From: Calliopum simillimum
Taxonomy: Eukaryota; Arthropoda; Insecta; Diptera; Lauxaniidae
DNA length: 64,000 nucleotides
Assembly: GCA_951812925.1 (NCBI GenBank)
Contig: OX638368.1
Span: 122,163,309 to 122,227,308, forward strand
Direction: 5' to 3'
A program made the translations under genes and the position numbers. The notes under the pieces were generated by a model. That model did no database searches and was not told the DNA's origin. It worked only from the letters and a program-made list of their open reading frames with translations. Positions 1 to 11,795 of this stretch are shown piece after piece (position 1 is the first letter of the stretch; each line of letters starts with the position of its first letter).

Positions 1-2090
1 GTTCCGTGAAGAAGCGCCGCCATTAAATATGTATCCTAGAGATTCACTGGAGTGCGCGGCAAGTGCACAACAAACACATCTTCTATTACTAGTGTTTGCC
101 ATAATTATAGTAGAGACATTTAGACAATTGTTGTTTATCTAGGGCTAGTTAAACTTTAGATAGTTTTATTGTCATTAGAAGGAGTATAATTAGTACCTAT
201 CTATATCTTTAAAAGAGTCTGAAAAATTTTATGAAAACGTGGACGCATTATTTTTTATATGCACTTTTTTTCGTGTTCAGCAAAAGTTGGCAAAAAATGC
301 AGACAAAAAGAGTTTATCAAAAAAACTGAGACTTTGGAGGTTAATAGAATGTAAAGATCAAATACAAGTCAAATGCTTGCGCAATCCTTTAGCGAGTTGC
401 ATTCTAACATATTTGTTTACATCTTGTATTGTTACATTAAAAGTCTGCGTTTGAAAACTTTAGTTTGACAGTTTGTTTTAAGCATATGTTGACCCCACTT
501 CAGATGATTTTCAGTCACTCATTAAAAGATACAGAAAATGGCTGTAAATATTTATTTTTTTGCATAGTGCTTGCAAAAAGAGCATGATTTGTATAACAGT
601 GTAAAACTCTTAAAAGCATTCATTGGAAAGGACACATTAACAACTGATTTTGTCATAGCGGTTTTTTCCTTTTATTAATTTCAAGTTTAAGCACAATGTT
701 TGAAACATTTTAAGTTGCTAGCATCTATTTGATTATTCTGGTTTAATAACAAGATAAAGATTTTTAAGAAAAAAAATCAAAAATTTAGTAAAACTTTACC
801 GGAGTCGTCTCTAATTTTCAAACCATATCTACAATAAACTATTTAATTTTTAGAAATATTTTGAATTTAGTGGAATTAACCTTCTGCTCATCTCTACTAA
901 GGTCACTTTTCCAATGAATCTAATTTTTTTTTTTTTTTTTTTTGTTATACAAGTTAAGGGTGCAGCAGTTTGAATTCAATAGCAGCTTCTATTTCTTTAA
1001 ATTTCGAACTACAATATTGAATGAATATTTTACTTTCACTATATGTTAATTTTTTATGTTTTTCAATATTTTCAAATTGAAAATTAATTATAAAATAAAT
1101 GCGAAAGTAACACATGCTATGAACTTCCCCACGTTGGGCGCCAAAAAAAAAAAAAGATGAGAAAAATATTTTTGAATAGCGAGGTTAGTCGTCGTTCTTT
1201 TCTCAACATCTATTTTGTAATAAATTTTCAATAATATTGAAAAACATAAAAATGAAAATGTCCTTAAGGAAACTTCCAACTTCTTGGTCAGAAAAATATT
1301 ATGACTATTATAAGTATTCACTAGTTTAAGTAAAGTCGTATTTCCTTAGTAATTTTGTAAAAAAAGGATCAAAAAATTATGTTTGGTTATCCAGCTACTG
1401 GAATACAACTTTTTTTCATCGATTTTCCTGTCTCACAAAAGTATGTGAATATAATATTATCATTCATCCTGTTTATATACTCAGTTTTGATATTTGAGTT
1501 CAGTTAAGCATAGAAACACTGACTACTTTGTCGGACATCGCGATGTCAAAATAGACAACAAAACAATTTAGAAATAAACTAAATGTGCTTATAAAATAAT
1601 CTATGATAGATTAGCTATAAGTGAGATCAACTCCCTGCAGGATACAGTAAAATATTCATTCAATATTATTCTTGGACATTAAACTACAATAATAGAAGCA
1701 GCAATTGAATTCAAGCTGCATCTTTAACTTTCACAAGTTATGCCAAACATGTTCTTATTGAAAGTCTTGAACATAAGGGACTCAATACTATGAGATTTTT
1801 AAGTATAAACTAAGCTGTAAAGAAAATAAGAAGAATCTTTTAAGTATATCAAATTATTAAATTTAATTGTTTTAAGTGTAACATAAACATACACGTAAGC
1901 GCATATTCATAGATTATTGGTAAATTGTGTCTTAAGTTAGAAATAGTATACTGTATGTATTTTATATTATTATTACCTATTTACACTTACGAATTATATA
2001 GTTAAATTTAAAAAGTTACGTGTAATACTGCATAGACATGTATATTTTTAAGCAAAGAATTTAAAAATAAGAACTGTGTTTAACACATTA
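1..2090. other. 3' flank of hh, no gene seen
   Basis: AT-rich sequence with short homopolymer tracts (for example T-runs near 920-942). Short open frames on either strand show no recognisable domain, no codon bias and no splice context. It lies downstream of the hh stop codon in hh orientation. The only oddity is a GCGCCCAACGTGGGG string near 1128-1142 on the minus strand. Confidence 0.5.
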
Positions 2091-2103
2091 AACATAAAAA
2101 ACT

Positions 2104-2862
2104 ATGCAACTAAAACTAAACCATACAGCCCTGTTTCGAAATCCGTGTGATTTCAATTACTTTTCATTTAGGAGACTTTTTGATAAAAGTGTGAGTCGAA
2201 TAATAACTAGTAAGGGTGCAACTTTTGGCCTAGCCAAAAATAAATACCCTACACTGCTGTATTTTGAAAATTTTGCTTATATCGGAGGTGCCACGCCCCT
2301 TGTCCGATTTCACGCAATTTTTGCTGAGAGCTTTCATTTATAATTTTTAGTGTCTGAGTCAAATTTGGCTCGAATATCTCAAAAAACGCTTTCAGTATAG
2401 CGTTTTGAAGATTTTGCCTTTATGGGAGGTGCCACGCCCTCTTGTCCGAATTTGCTCAGATTTTTCTCAGAGCTTGCGCTCACAATTCGTAGTACTTATG
2501 TGTATTGTGGTTGCATTGTCGTGAAAAATACTCCTAAAATTGCATTTTGAATGTATTTTTTGTATGGGCGGTAGGCGTGTCCGTTGACCGATTTCGCTCA
2601 TTTTCAATCCCCCGAGCTAACTTTGACGACGGAGGCAGTGTACCAAATTTCATTGAATTATCTTGCTCAGTTTTCCCAAAAAGTGTATTTCAACACACAG
2701 CCAGCCAGCCACCCAGCCAGCCAGACAGACGGACATGGCTATATCGACTCAGGAGGTGACGCTGATCAAGAATATATATACTTTTCTATACCTGCCACGC
2801 CTCCTTCTCTGCGTTACAAACGGAAGGACAAAGTGAATATACCCTGGGTGTAGGGTATAAAA
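2104..2862. repeat. Dispersed GCCACGCCC-type repeat with a mini-me/DINE-like tail
   Basis: Two diverged modules with GGAGGTGCCACGCCC (about 2284-2300 and 2425-2441) and a GGGCGGTAGGCGTGTCC variant near 2570 lie in series. They are followed by a CAGCCAGCCAGACAGACGGACA microsatellite-like stretch (about 2697-2735), then TGACGCTGATCAAGAATATA and a terminal palindrome-like CCCTGGGTGTAGGG (about 2840-2855). The microsatellite plus this tail recalls dispersed mini-me/DINE-type repeats of Drosophila; that link is from memory and not tested. The open frames here are by-products of the repeat. Confidence 0.55.
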
Positions 2863-4200
2863 ACTGGAGAATGACAGTTTCTCCAAATAATACTGATTTG
2901 GATTAACGAAAAGGTAACAGTATAGGAAATATTCTTAAAAAACCGCAAAAAAGCCGAAAAATTCGATTTTATCGAATGTTTCCTAAACGGTAAATTTCCG
3001 TAAATACATTTCAATATTATTTGTAGATTCTGTAATTCTCTACAAAAGAGATTCTCATACTTTTTATCGTGTGTCTCACCATATTCATCAAAAAGACTCC
3101 GGAATGAAAAGTAATTGAAACCACTCGAATGACGGAACAGGCCTGATATTAAATTTAACATAATTATTTTAACTCAACAGTGTGCATAGGTTATAAAGGT
3201 CCAAAAGCTATAGACACAATTTATTACTGTCTATAAATATGCGCCAATAAGTATATACATACATATATCATTTTAAGGCTAGAAAGGCTACGAATTTTTT
3301 TGTGATTTATATTATTTAAAAAATATATTTAATTAGCAGTATTGTTTGAAACTCAAAATTTTTATGCGTGTCAGTAATAAGTTAAAAACAAGCAATGTGC
3401 AAGCAATATACATATTATTGACAGCTCAAAATAGAATTTGTAATATGTTATATAAATTATTTTATTTTTTGTTTTGTTTTTCATTTGTATATTGACATAG
3501 ACCATATTAAAATTATAATATGTATTTATATTAAATTTTTATCAAATTGTTTTTTTATGTGATATACAATATTATTTTGCAAATTGGCAATATGTATTGA
3601 TACATAGTCGTTTTAAAGACACAGGTTATATCAGATCTAAATCAATTATTATCAATGTTATAAGAAATCCACTGTTGTTATCAAAGTAACAAATGACAGC
3701 ACAAAAAGATATTTTAATTAAATTAAATTGTTTTGAAAAAAAAAAAAAAAAAAAAAATTGCCATTTGTTTAAGAAATGAATTCCATAATAAAGATTTTAT
3801 GCCATTTACATATTTATTTTTTGCTCTCAACATTCCATTTTTAATTTGATTTTTTATTTAATTAAACTTAAGAAAGTTAATTATTCAGATGTAACTATGA
3901 ATATCATTTTGTTTATCATAACTCTAGATAGGTTTTTTTTACTGCTATCTGCCTATTATGCATATAACTAAAATAATTTTAAATAATTGATAAATAAATT
4001 AAACATTTGTGAAATATGTATGTGTGTAAAGCAAGGAAAAAATCTGTAAAGAATTGTAAAGATATTTAATTCATAAATGCAAATCAAAAACCACTTGATG
4101 TAATACAATACTTTATAAACAATGATAAAAAAATAATAAACATATTTTATGTACTTATGTGGTTTTTATTTATACCCCTAATATGTATGACAACTCGATT
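2863..4200. other. AT-rich non-coding stretch
   Basis: No gene seen. Contains an A-tract near 3738-3758 and several short AT-rich direct repeats. 2878-3160 has a weak relation to the preceding repeat (GAATGAAAAGTAATTGAAA near 3100 mirrors TTTCAATTACTTTTCATTTA near 2150), suggesting an old inverted pair around the repeat at 2104-2862. Confidence 0.4.
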
Positions 4201-4325
4201 AACTTTTTTTTTTTTTTTTTTGTACATATGTATTTATGATTTTTTGAACAATACAAACTAAAAGAAGATTTGGGCACCTATTACGTATGGCAACGCTTTC
4301 TGGCAACTGAAATTTAATTGGATTT

Positions 4326-4520
4326 GTGCAGCCTAAAGTTTCCCTTGTTTTGAAGGAAATTTTAAATGTCATCGATGAGCGCCTGTGGAGCAAATGCATC
4401 AAAACTGCAATGAGTGAAGAACAAAATGCTTCAAAAACTGCTTTCTATGGACAAATTGGTTTTCCTGCGGTGTTGGGCTGCTTAGGTGGAACGCATGTTT
4501 ATTTGGTCTTACATTCATAA
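4326..4520 (+). pseudogene. PIF/Harbinger-like transposase fragment
   Basis: A 64-codon open frame reads QPKVSLVLKEILNVI and, at about residues 43-59, FPAVLGCLGGTHVYL. PIF/Harbinger (HARBI1-type) nucleases have a block of the form FPxVIGCIDGTH in which the Asp is the first catalytic residue. Here that position is Gly (LGGTH), so the fragment is catalytically dead even apart from being truncated on both sides. There is no helix-turn-helix partner gene nearby. It sits in the 3' flank of hh among other transposon debris. The family assignment rests on the pattern of the two blocks and was not searched. Confidence 0.6.
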
Positions 4521-4593
4521 AAGAAAAGGACATAAGAATACATTGAAATGCTTCTTTCGAAGGGATAAGGTTCAAAATTTGACTAAAATCATC

Positions 4594-4854
4594 ATATGAG
4601 CCGTTTATTTTGAAAGTGACCTAAGTCCATTTCGGGGCAAAAATAATGTCATTCACATTATGGACCGTAATAATCGGTTTTTTGCCCGATACTATTTTTT
4701 AAACATTTAAACATAACGCCATAAATTTCACACAATGTGGTAAACTTTCTGTAAAGACAATTCAATTTTATTCGTTCTGAACAAAATGCCAGCTAATTCA
4801 TATTATGACATTACTTTTGCCGAAATGGCAACTTTCAAAATAAACGGCTCATAT
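4594..4854. mobile_element. Short palindromic MITE (about 261 bp)
   Basis: The ends ATATGAGCCGTTTATTTTGA (4594 on) and TCAAAATAAACGGCTCATAT (to 4854) are exact inverted repeats over about 24 bp. The match continues inward in diverged form (CCATTTCGGGGCAAAAATAA against a copy near 4811-4829 on the other strand). There is no coding capacity and no clear target duplication. A foldback or MITE-type non-autonomous DNA transposon is the simplest reading. Confidence 0.75.
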
Positions 4855-4993
4855 CTCAAAAACCGTAACTCGTATTAAAAATTGTTGTATACCAATTTTG
4901 TAGTCTGCTAATCCATTCCATATGACAGCAATATTTTTCCAATCCATTCGGGGGTCCCAACTTATACCGGATTTTATAAAAGCTAAATATGTA

Positions 4994-5532
4994 CAGCTGT
5001 GTGCAAAATAATAGCAGTGCTGTATAATATACTAATCATAATGTTTTATCCACTTTAACCAACAAATAAAATTAAAATATTTCATTGTCAAAATGTGTGG
5101 TACAAAAACATATTTGATCGGTGTATAATTAACAACAACCAACAAAATCCCCATGCAATTTTCATTGTGAAAAATAATAGCAGTGTGATCAAAGTAAGTT
5201 CAGCTTATAAGTTGAAGTGAAAGCCAAAAGAACAACCATAATATTTTATGTTGAGGATGAGTTTACTTCATCCCAACATGTTAAAATAAAATCATGAAAA
5301 TTCTTACTTTAAAAAAAAAAATGGGCCGAACAATGCATTGTCTTTGTGAGAAGCGTGAGATAATAAAGAAGCTGATGAAGCTAATATTATGGATATTAAC
5401 ATTTGTTTCTATTCATTAGGCATAAACTAATAAAATGAAGTCAAAAAATTCAATGCTTTGGTATTTATGAACGTGTGTTTTCCAATACAAAGTTTTCATT
5501 ACATACCACTGCTTTTTTTTCGCACACAGCTG
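4994..5532 (+). mobile_element. Internally deleted Tc1-like element
   Basis: Terminal inverted repeats begin CAGCTGTGTGC (4994) and end GCACACAGCTG (5532). Both are flanked by TA (4992-4993 and 5533-5534), the Tc1/mariner target duplication. Inside, from about 5321, is a frame starting MGRTMHCLCEKREIIKKL, which resembles a Tc1-family transposase N-terminus. It breaks off near 5380 where sequence from the 3' end of the family begins (CTAATATTATGGATATTAAC). The same 3' end and right terminus occur at 17870-18015, so the two are copies of one family. Confidence 0.8.
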
Positions 5533-5867
5533 TATAACTGAGTATTTCTTTGCTTCCAAAACTTTATGTGTTCATGGTTGCTGGCTTGGCTTTTGTAGTG
5601 CACTTTCAATTGTGGATAATAAGCTACGGTTCAAACCACACACATGACAATCATACTCTGGTCGCTTCTTAAGTTTTCTCTTTTTGCACTCTGGTCGCTA
5701 CTTAAGTGGTCGTCAGCTTAGCTAAAACATCAACCACGCTTCTCCACAGGGTGTCTGAAAAGTTAATCAACTAACGAAAAATTATTTATTCATGTCAGCC
5801 TAGAAATAGGCAACATATTTTTTTCATTTTATTTTTGATATTTCAATTGCATAAAATAACGCATTAA

Positions 5868-6797
5868 CCCTTTCAGGACCATAGGGGACATATGTGTCCC
5901 AAGACAAAAATAAATTATATTTAAATAAGTAAGAAACCGATATATGTAATTTTGACATTTATCAGTTCCTAAACGCTTCCTTCATTCCTATTAAATCTGG
6001 CAACACTATCAGAAGCACAGTTATTTTTGTATGATCATTCTAATGTGACAGTTTGTGTGGTGAACTATTGCTATACTTTACAGCAGAATTTATAGGTGTT
6101 TATTTGTTTTTAATCATATTATAGTGTGAAATAATTGTTGAGATGTAGATAAATTGTTGTTTTATACATTAATTGAACCATTATTTAAGTTTAGTATATT
6201 GATAAATCATAAAATTCAAAATGGGACACCGGTGTCCCTATGGTCGTAAAGGGTAACTTTTCAACTCACTTTTGTACTACAATTTTACCAATTTCACAGG
6301 CAATCAAAATAAAAAAATTTAATGAACCTGTTAGTAGACATATGTACTGTAACGTACTTTTTGGCACTGAATTCAAATCCGAGGCCAGAATTGCTCATAT
6401 ACTTCAGGATTTCGAGATAACCGTGCTTGAAGCTGAGAAAGCGCTGTTTTCAATCTTGTGGTGTAGTTCCAGGAGATGGTTTATTTTAATTCTATTGATG
6501 GCATCAAATAGCCCTAGTCTTACCTATCAAACCATACCTTTAAATTTTTTCAATTGGATCCTTACTTTCCGAGTTATCACCCTTTGAAATAAGGTCATAT
6601 TATCCTAATATAAAAATGTATGGGGAAAAAGTCCCCCTTAACGACCAAAGGGACACATATGTCCCAGAAAATTCCAGAAAAACCGTTAAAATTTTTTGAA
6701 TTTTTATTTTAAAATATGTTTTCTGGACGCCCAATAGACCCTTATAAATAGCTAACATGGTTGCATAAGCTCCCAATTCCTTACGGTCCTGAAAGGG
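5868..6797. mobile_element. piggyBac-like non-autonomous element (TTAA duplication)
   Basis: Outer ends are TTAA-CCCTTTCAGGACC (TTAA 5864-5867) and GGTCCTGAAAGGG-TTAA (TTAA 6798-6801): a TTAA target duplication with CCC-starting inverted repeats, the hallmark of piggyBac-like elements. Palindromic GGGACACATATGTCCC-type motifs recur near 5887-5905 and 6650-6665, and as GGGACACCGGTGTCCC at 6224-6239. That internal site is followed by TATGGTCGTAAAGGG, a variant of the terminal sequence, so an internal or nested terminus lies at about 6221-6254. The 115-codon frame at 6240-6587 has no recognisable domain. Confidence 0.75.
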
Positions 6798-6801
6798 TTA
6801 A

Positions 6802-7447
6802 GAGCATAGAGCTCTACATAAAATCGCAAGTTTAATGCACAAAAATTTGACTCGGACCAAACAACTTTGTTAAGAATTTGCGAATTTCTCCAAGAAGGCG
6901 CACACTATTATCCCAGAAAAACTAAGTTAAGAGGGTTAATAAAACAATGCTAGGGAATTTCCTACAAATATACAGCATATGTGCATGTGCATTAGATAGT
7001 ATTGATCCCCATACAAAAAAAAAGTTCGCTTTAAACCACCCATTTTGAAAGTTCTAAATACATAATACGTGATTTGATTTTTTCCTATTGCTCCGCCATT
7101 TGACGTTAGAGTATGTCGTTGTAAATGTCTCGATGTGGGCTATATTTCATTCATTATCTTAGTTTCTACTGCATTAAGGTGTCAAAGTCTCTTCATAGAA
7201 TTAAAGCCCATAAAAAATCATAAAATTCAAATTGTTGAAATTGAAGAGTTATAGCGAATCTAAAACATTTGACATTTCAAACAGTATGCAAATAAATAAA
7301 AAAAGAATATTGCATAGTTTTAGGGAGCGACTTTCATTTTTGAAACATCCTGTTTTTCATATTTTGCAAAAAAAATCAAACAGCTTATTATGTAGAGGTC
7401 GAAAAAAAAACACCCGAAGGTCACCCGAAAGATTCATAGTCAAAACG
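6802..7447. other. No gene seen
   Basis: AT-rich non-coding sequence. The piggyBac-like insertion at 5864-6801 seems to split an older repeat: GGGTGTCTGAAAAGTTAAT lies to its left near 5749, and the continuing text lies to its right. No domain or inverted structure was found in this part. Confidence 0.35.
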
Positions 7448-8417
7448 ATTCACTGCAAGGACACATTTTCTTTAAAAAAATTAAACGCGAAATCAAAGGT
7501 TATACATTCACCTATCTGAAAAGATGCCCGCTTTTTCCAGCATCTGATCCACAAAATAGTGACAAGGGTCGAAATCTCAAGAATTTTGAAAAAATCGATT
7601 TTTCTGTTTAAAAATTATAGTCACATTAAACGCAGGAGTGATATATGAATAAATTTATGTGCATTCAATCAAATTAAGTAAGATGAAATCAACTCAAAGT
7701 GAAAATGGGCGGTGCCACGCCCCAAAAACAAATTCGTCGTATTCGTCATATCTCCGAAACTATTAGACGCAGATACGTAAGATTCGGTATGTTTGTATCA
7801 GGCACAGAAAAAAATAACATTCACTTAAAAAGTGGGCGGTGCCACGCCCTACAAATATAAAACTTATCATATCTCCGAAACTATTTGAGCTATAGCGATG
7901 AATTTCGGTTTATATATAAAGGGTAGTGAGTCAAATAACATTTGCTGAAAAAAAGGGCGGTACCACACCCAACAATGAACATATCCTTATTAATTGCCAC
8001 CCTATTCTATAAGAAACAAATTCATTCATATAGCTCTGCCTGTGGGCGCGTCACCACATATTTTTTCAGCAGACATTATTTTTCTTGATGACTTTTGTAT
8101 ATAAACCGAATTTCATCCACATGGGTCAAATAGTTTCGGAGATATGATGTGTTTTATATTTTTTGGGGCACGGCACCGCCCACTTTTCTAGTAAATATTA
8201 TTTCTCTCTACACGGAGAAAAAAAATAGTACTTGCTACTTTATTTCTCATAAATTTTACCAGAATTTCAAATCAGAATAGTGACAACTTCACACCGAAGT
8301 AAGATTCACCTTACTGTTTTAGTCAATTCAGAATGTATGTTTCCTAGTAATTTTTATGAAAAAATTGGCGTGATATTTACCTTACTGTATAGTTCAAACA
8401 ACAAAAAAAAAAAATAA

Positions 8418-8505
8418 CTAACCGGCGGCGCTGGGGTACGAACCCTGGCCCTTCCGTATGATAGTCAGATACATATCCTCTGGGCTGCTTACGCATGTGA
8501 TGTAG
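8418..8505 (-). other. tRNA-like (B-box) sequence inside a transposon
   Basis: On the minus strand there is a GGGTTCGTACCCC block close to the Pol III B-box (GGTTCRANTCC). It is preceded by CAGCCCAGAGG, reminiscent of an A-box/D-arm. I cannot fold a full cloverleaf with a clean acceptor stem, so this is a tRNA-derived or SINE-like remnant and not a tRNA gene. Confidence 0.4.
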
Positions 8506-8785
8506 AAGCAAAAAAATTTGTACATAAAGAAAATATCTGTCCAAAAATAGAAATTGTTACTACAATTATTAAATTCAAAATGATTTTATATTTTTATGAT
8601 ATTTACCTTACTCGAGTGGGGTGACAATTATGACACTCATTTTTGTGCGTGAAAAGAATAAAGTTATTTTGACTAGAATTATAAATTCAAAATGTTCATA
8701 CATTTTTTGTCTGAAAGTATAAATTACTTTACATAAAGTCAAATGTAGGAAATTTGTAGTAAATATTCCTTTATTATTTAACTAT

Positions 8786-9688
8786 TGGGTGTATGCATTA
8801 ATTTCCATCTTTTTTTTTTTTTTTTTTCATTTGAGACTTTATTTAAAGAAAATGGTACAATGTATTTTATTTAAAGTATTGCCCATCGCTAGTCACTACT
8901 TTTTCCCATCTTTCTGGAAATTTATGAATTTCATCCCAGAAAAACTGCGCCGGCTTGGTGGCCAAAAACGAATCGAGCCAATTTTCGATATCTTGAACTG
9001 AAGTGAAGCGTATTCCTGATAGGGCATTCTGCATCGATCGGAACAAATGGTGGTCTGATGGTGCAAGGTCTGGGCTATAAGGCGGGTGAGACAAAATTTC
9101 CCATCCATTGTTTTCCAGGTAATTTTTGACTGGGGCAGCAATATGTGGCCGAGCGTTATCATGGTGGAAAATGATTGACTCGTGTCTGGTCGTATACGTT
9201 GGCCGCTCTGCCTGGATTTTCTGCTTCAATCGGATCAATTGTTGACGATAGAGTTGAGCATTAATGGTTTGGCCACCTGGCAACAGCTCATAATAGATCA
9301 CACATAGCTGGTCCTGACCAGGACGTTCTTTGTCTTCGACATCAAAATCACCACTTTTAAACCGTCAAAACCACTCACGACAGCTTGATTCAGCTGGAGC
9401 ATAGTCCCTATAAACTTCTACAAGAATGCGATGACTTTCGGCAGCTGTTTTCTTTGAAATATAGTAGTGAAGTAAAACTTCCCGCAAATGTTGCTTTTTC
9501 GGCACGAACTCGGACATTTTGGAGCACAGTAAAATTTATGATGCGGATGAAAATTTTCAAATCTAATGATGCAGAGATATTGACAGATGCCTAAGCTTCA
9601 GATATGACGTTTCTGATCTAACATTTATGTCACCATGTATTGATGGCGACAACTTTTGAAAAATGATGGAAATTAATGCATACACCCA
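8786..9688 (-). mobile_element. Internally deleted mariner copy with perfect TIRs
   Basis: TGGGTGTATGCATTAATTTC and its exact inverted copy (to 9688) form 24-bp perfect terminal inverted repeats enclosing a shortened mariner transposase frame on the minus strand. The whole copy is 903 bp; full mariners are about 1.3 kb. The flanks do not give a clean TA duplication (left ..CTAT, right TTTTA..), so the exact outer base is uncertain. Confidence 0.85.
8867..9517 (-). pseudogene. mariner transposase, internal deletion plus one stop
   Basis: The frame starts at ATG 9517-9515 with MSEFVPKKQHLREVLLHYY, the N-terminal DNA-binding start of a mariner transposase. It continues to a DFDVEDKERPG linker and then jumps, near 9305-9325, straight to the C-terminal catalytic region (VIYYELLPGG, HHDNARPH, SPDLAPSDHH). 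The Asp of HDN and the Asp of SDHH are 34 residues apart, fitting the D,D34D arrangement of mariners. The first catalytic Asp and the second half of the DNA-binding domain are missing. The deletion keeps frame: start to stop is 217 codons. Codon 51 (9367-9365) is TGA, so it cannot make even the short protein. About 345 residues is usual. Confidence 0.9.
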
Positions 9689-10184
9689 TTTTACATTTTA
9701 TTTGTAAATATGATGTTAGGGATCCATCAAATAGTTCTTACGTAAGGTAAATTAAATTTGAAATTTAGTGTTGATTACTTTAATTTTTCGACTAGCCGAG
9801 TGAAGTAAAAATTATGATGCGTATTTTTCTCCGTGTATGTCTATTACAAACATACCGAATCTTATCTATCTGCGTTTAATAGTTTCGGAGATATGACGAA
9901 TTTGTTTTTGGGGCGTGGCACCGCCCATTTTCACTTTGAGTTGATTTTATCTTACTTGATTTGATTGAATGCACATAAATTTATTCATATATCACTTCTG
10001 CGTAAATGTGACTATAATTTTTAAACAGAAAAATCGATTTTTTCAAAATTCAAGAGATTTCGACCCGTGCCACAATTTTGTGGATCAAATGCTGGAAAAA
10101 GCGGGCATTTTTTCAGATAGGTGAATGTATAACCTTTGATTTCGCGTTTAATTTTTTTAAAGAAAATGTGTCCTTGTAGTGAAT

Positions 10185-11160
10185 TATTTTTGTGAACACT
10201 TTTTTGTCAAAAAAAAAAAAAAAACCATAATGCGGCGTAAAGTAGGGAAAGCAACCATCCAAGCAAGTAAAATGTGAAATATGATTCTAGCAAAGAATAT
10301 TTCGAGGAGGGCACTTGTCAACAACGCAAAGTTTGGGTAGTGCCTGCGCAGGGGAAACCTTGGAATATCAATGACAGATTTATCCGTCATTGGGATAGAA
10401 ACACCATAGGGCGTAAAATACAATAAACGTCTGAGAATAACATAACCTCAGAACAACCATAAGACTAAACACATGAATTTAAAAGAAAAACTTCCTATAA
10501 TTTTGCAATTTATTTCATTGAAGATTTTATTTCATATTTTGTTTAAATTGTTTAAGTTTTCATTTTATAAATAATTGATTTTTTAGTTTTTATATTTTTC
10601 TTTATAATACATAATTTACTTTATAAATCATTACTAAAGATATTAAGTACAAATATTTCAAAGATTCTAAATAGCTATAGAACTTAATGTGTAATGATTA
10701 CTTTTTTTTTACATAATAATTACAAGTTCTTGCAGCACTTTGGCTACAATCAGTCGCTTATATACAAGTTTTATACACAAATTTTTTTTTTTTCAAATAA
10801 ATATTTTACAATTAATTAATTAATTAAAAAACAAAAACAGTCTTAATAAATAAGTAAGGGGAATACACAAAATCTTACAAAATTGTCATATGCTTAAAGA
10901 ATAGGATATGATTGTTACATGTATTGTCATAAGATTACAAACAAAAATTTTTATAAATACATACAAACATAATCATTATAGTAGATATAGTATATTGTAG
11001 AAAAGAAGAAATAACACTGGCCTCAATTATAACTGTCATAGATTGTATGCATGTATATTTATATATTAAGTCCAAGGACCATAAATAATTATTTTTCATT
11101 CAAATTAAAATCATTTCTTATAACCATTTTTATTTTTAAAAAATACGTTTTTTTTTCTCC
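10185..11160. other. No gene seen
   Basis: AT-rich non-coding stretch between two inverted-repeat elements. It contains an A-tract near 10208-10224 and short T-runs. Open frames are short and featureless. Confidence 0.4.
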
Positions 11161-11167
11161 GACAAAA

Positions 11168-11763
11168 CACTGTGCAACATTATAATCTAAATTTGATCTC
11201 GATAATATTTTTTGACTAATAAGGAGTTGCTGATTCCGAATCTGGTAAGCGTTTTTTCCTATCAGATCTGAGATCCTTGATTTAAAGTGCAGTAAACGTT
11301 ATTTTCTAATATATGGCGTACATCCAGAAAGTAGCGCAGATCGGACATCGAATAGCTCTAAGCTTCCTCCTTAAGCCAAAGCTTTAACTTTTTCAATTGG
11401 ATCATTACTTTCAGAGATATCATTCATTGATGTAAAGGTATCTGAACTCCGAACAAATTTAATGTATGTAGTTCTTTACATGTATTTTCAATACTTTAAC
11501 TTCAATTGATGAAATCTTGGAATGTAATGATCCAATTGAAAAAGTTTAAGGCTTTAGAAGGAAGCTAATCATTAGCAAGAGTGAGCTAAACTACGCCATA
11601 TGTCTAAAAATAGCGTTTTCTGCACTTTAAATCAAGAATAACTCGGATCTCAGAATTTATAGGAAAAAATGGTTATTAGATTCGAAATCGGCGACCCTGA
11701 ACTCGTCAAAAAAGTCATCGAGCCCAAAGAAAGATTGATTTCTTCTCAATTTGTTGCACTGTG
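11168..11763. mobile_element. Palindromic element, CACTGTGCAAC family (about 596 bp)
   Basis: Ends CACTGTGCAAC and GTTGCACTGTG (10 of 11 positions inverted). The arms pair through TTTCAATTGGATCATTAC (near 11394) against GTAATGATCCAATTGAAA (near 11525), and through GATTTAAAGTGCAGTAAACG against a copy near 11614-11634. A related copy sits at 61425-61788, whose ends are CACAGTCCTGCG. Non-coding; class unresolved. Confidence 0.75.
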
Positions 11764-11795
11764 TTATTATTAGAATTATATTCTTGAAAGTTATA

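Larger units (their letters stand above)
8211..9835. mobile_element. Nested TIR element inserted in the foldback's right arm
   Basis: Ends CACGGAGAAAAA (8211) and TTTTTCTCCGTG (to 9835) are inverted repeats flanked by TA (8209-8210 and 9836-9837), suggesting a Tc1/mariner-type non-autonomous element. Interior sequence outside the mariner is AT-rich, with repeated ATTTACCTTACT phrases (about 8375, 8599), and includes a tRNA-like block at 8418-8505. It is itself interrupted by the mariner copy at 8786-9688. Confidence 0.75.
7448..10184. mobile_element. Long-armed foldback element, split by a nested insertion
   Basis: The left arm (7448-about 7970) and the right arm pair as long imperfect inverted repeats. 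For example TTCACCTATCTGAAAA near 7508 pairs with a copy near 10112-10127. The right arm is in two pieces, about 8045-8208 and 9838-10184. Between them sits 8211-9835, flanked by TA on both sides. Without that insertion the element would be about 1.1 kb. Both arms contain repeated modules with GGGCGGTGCCACGCCC and ATATCTCCGAAACTATT spaced about 115-130 bp. No transposase is encoded by the foldback itself. Confidence 0.8.
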
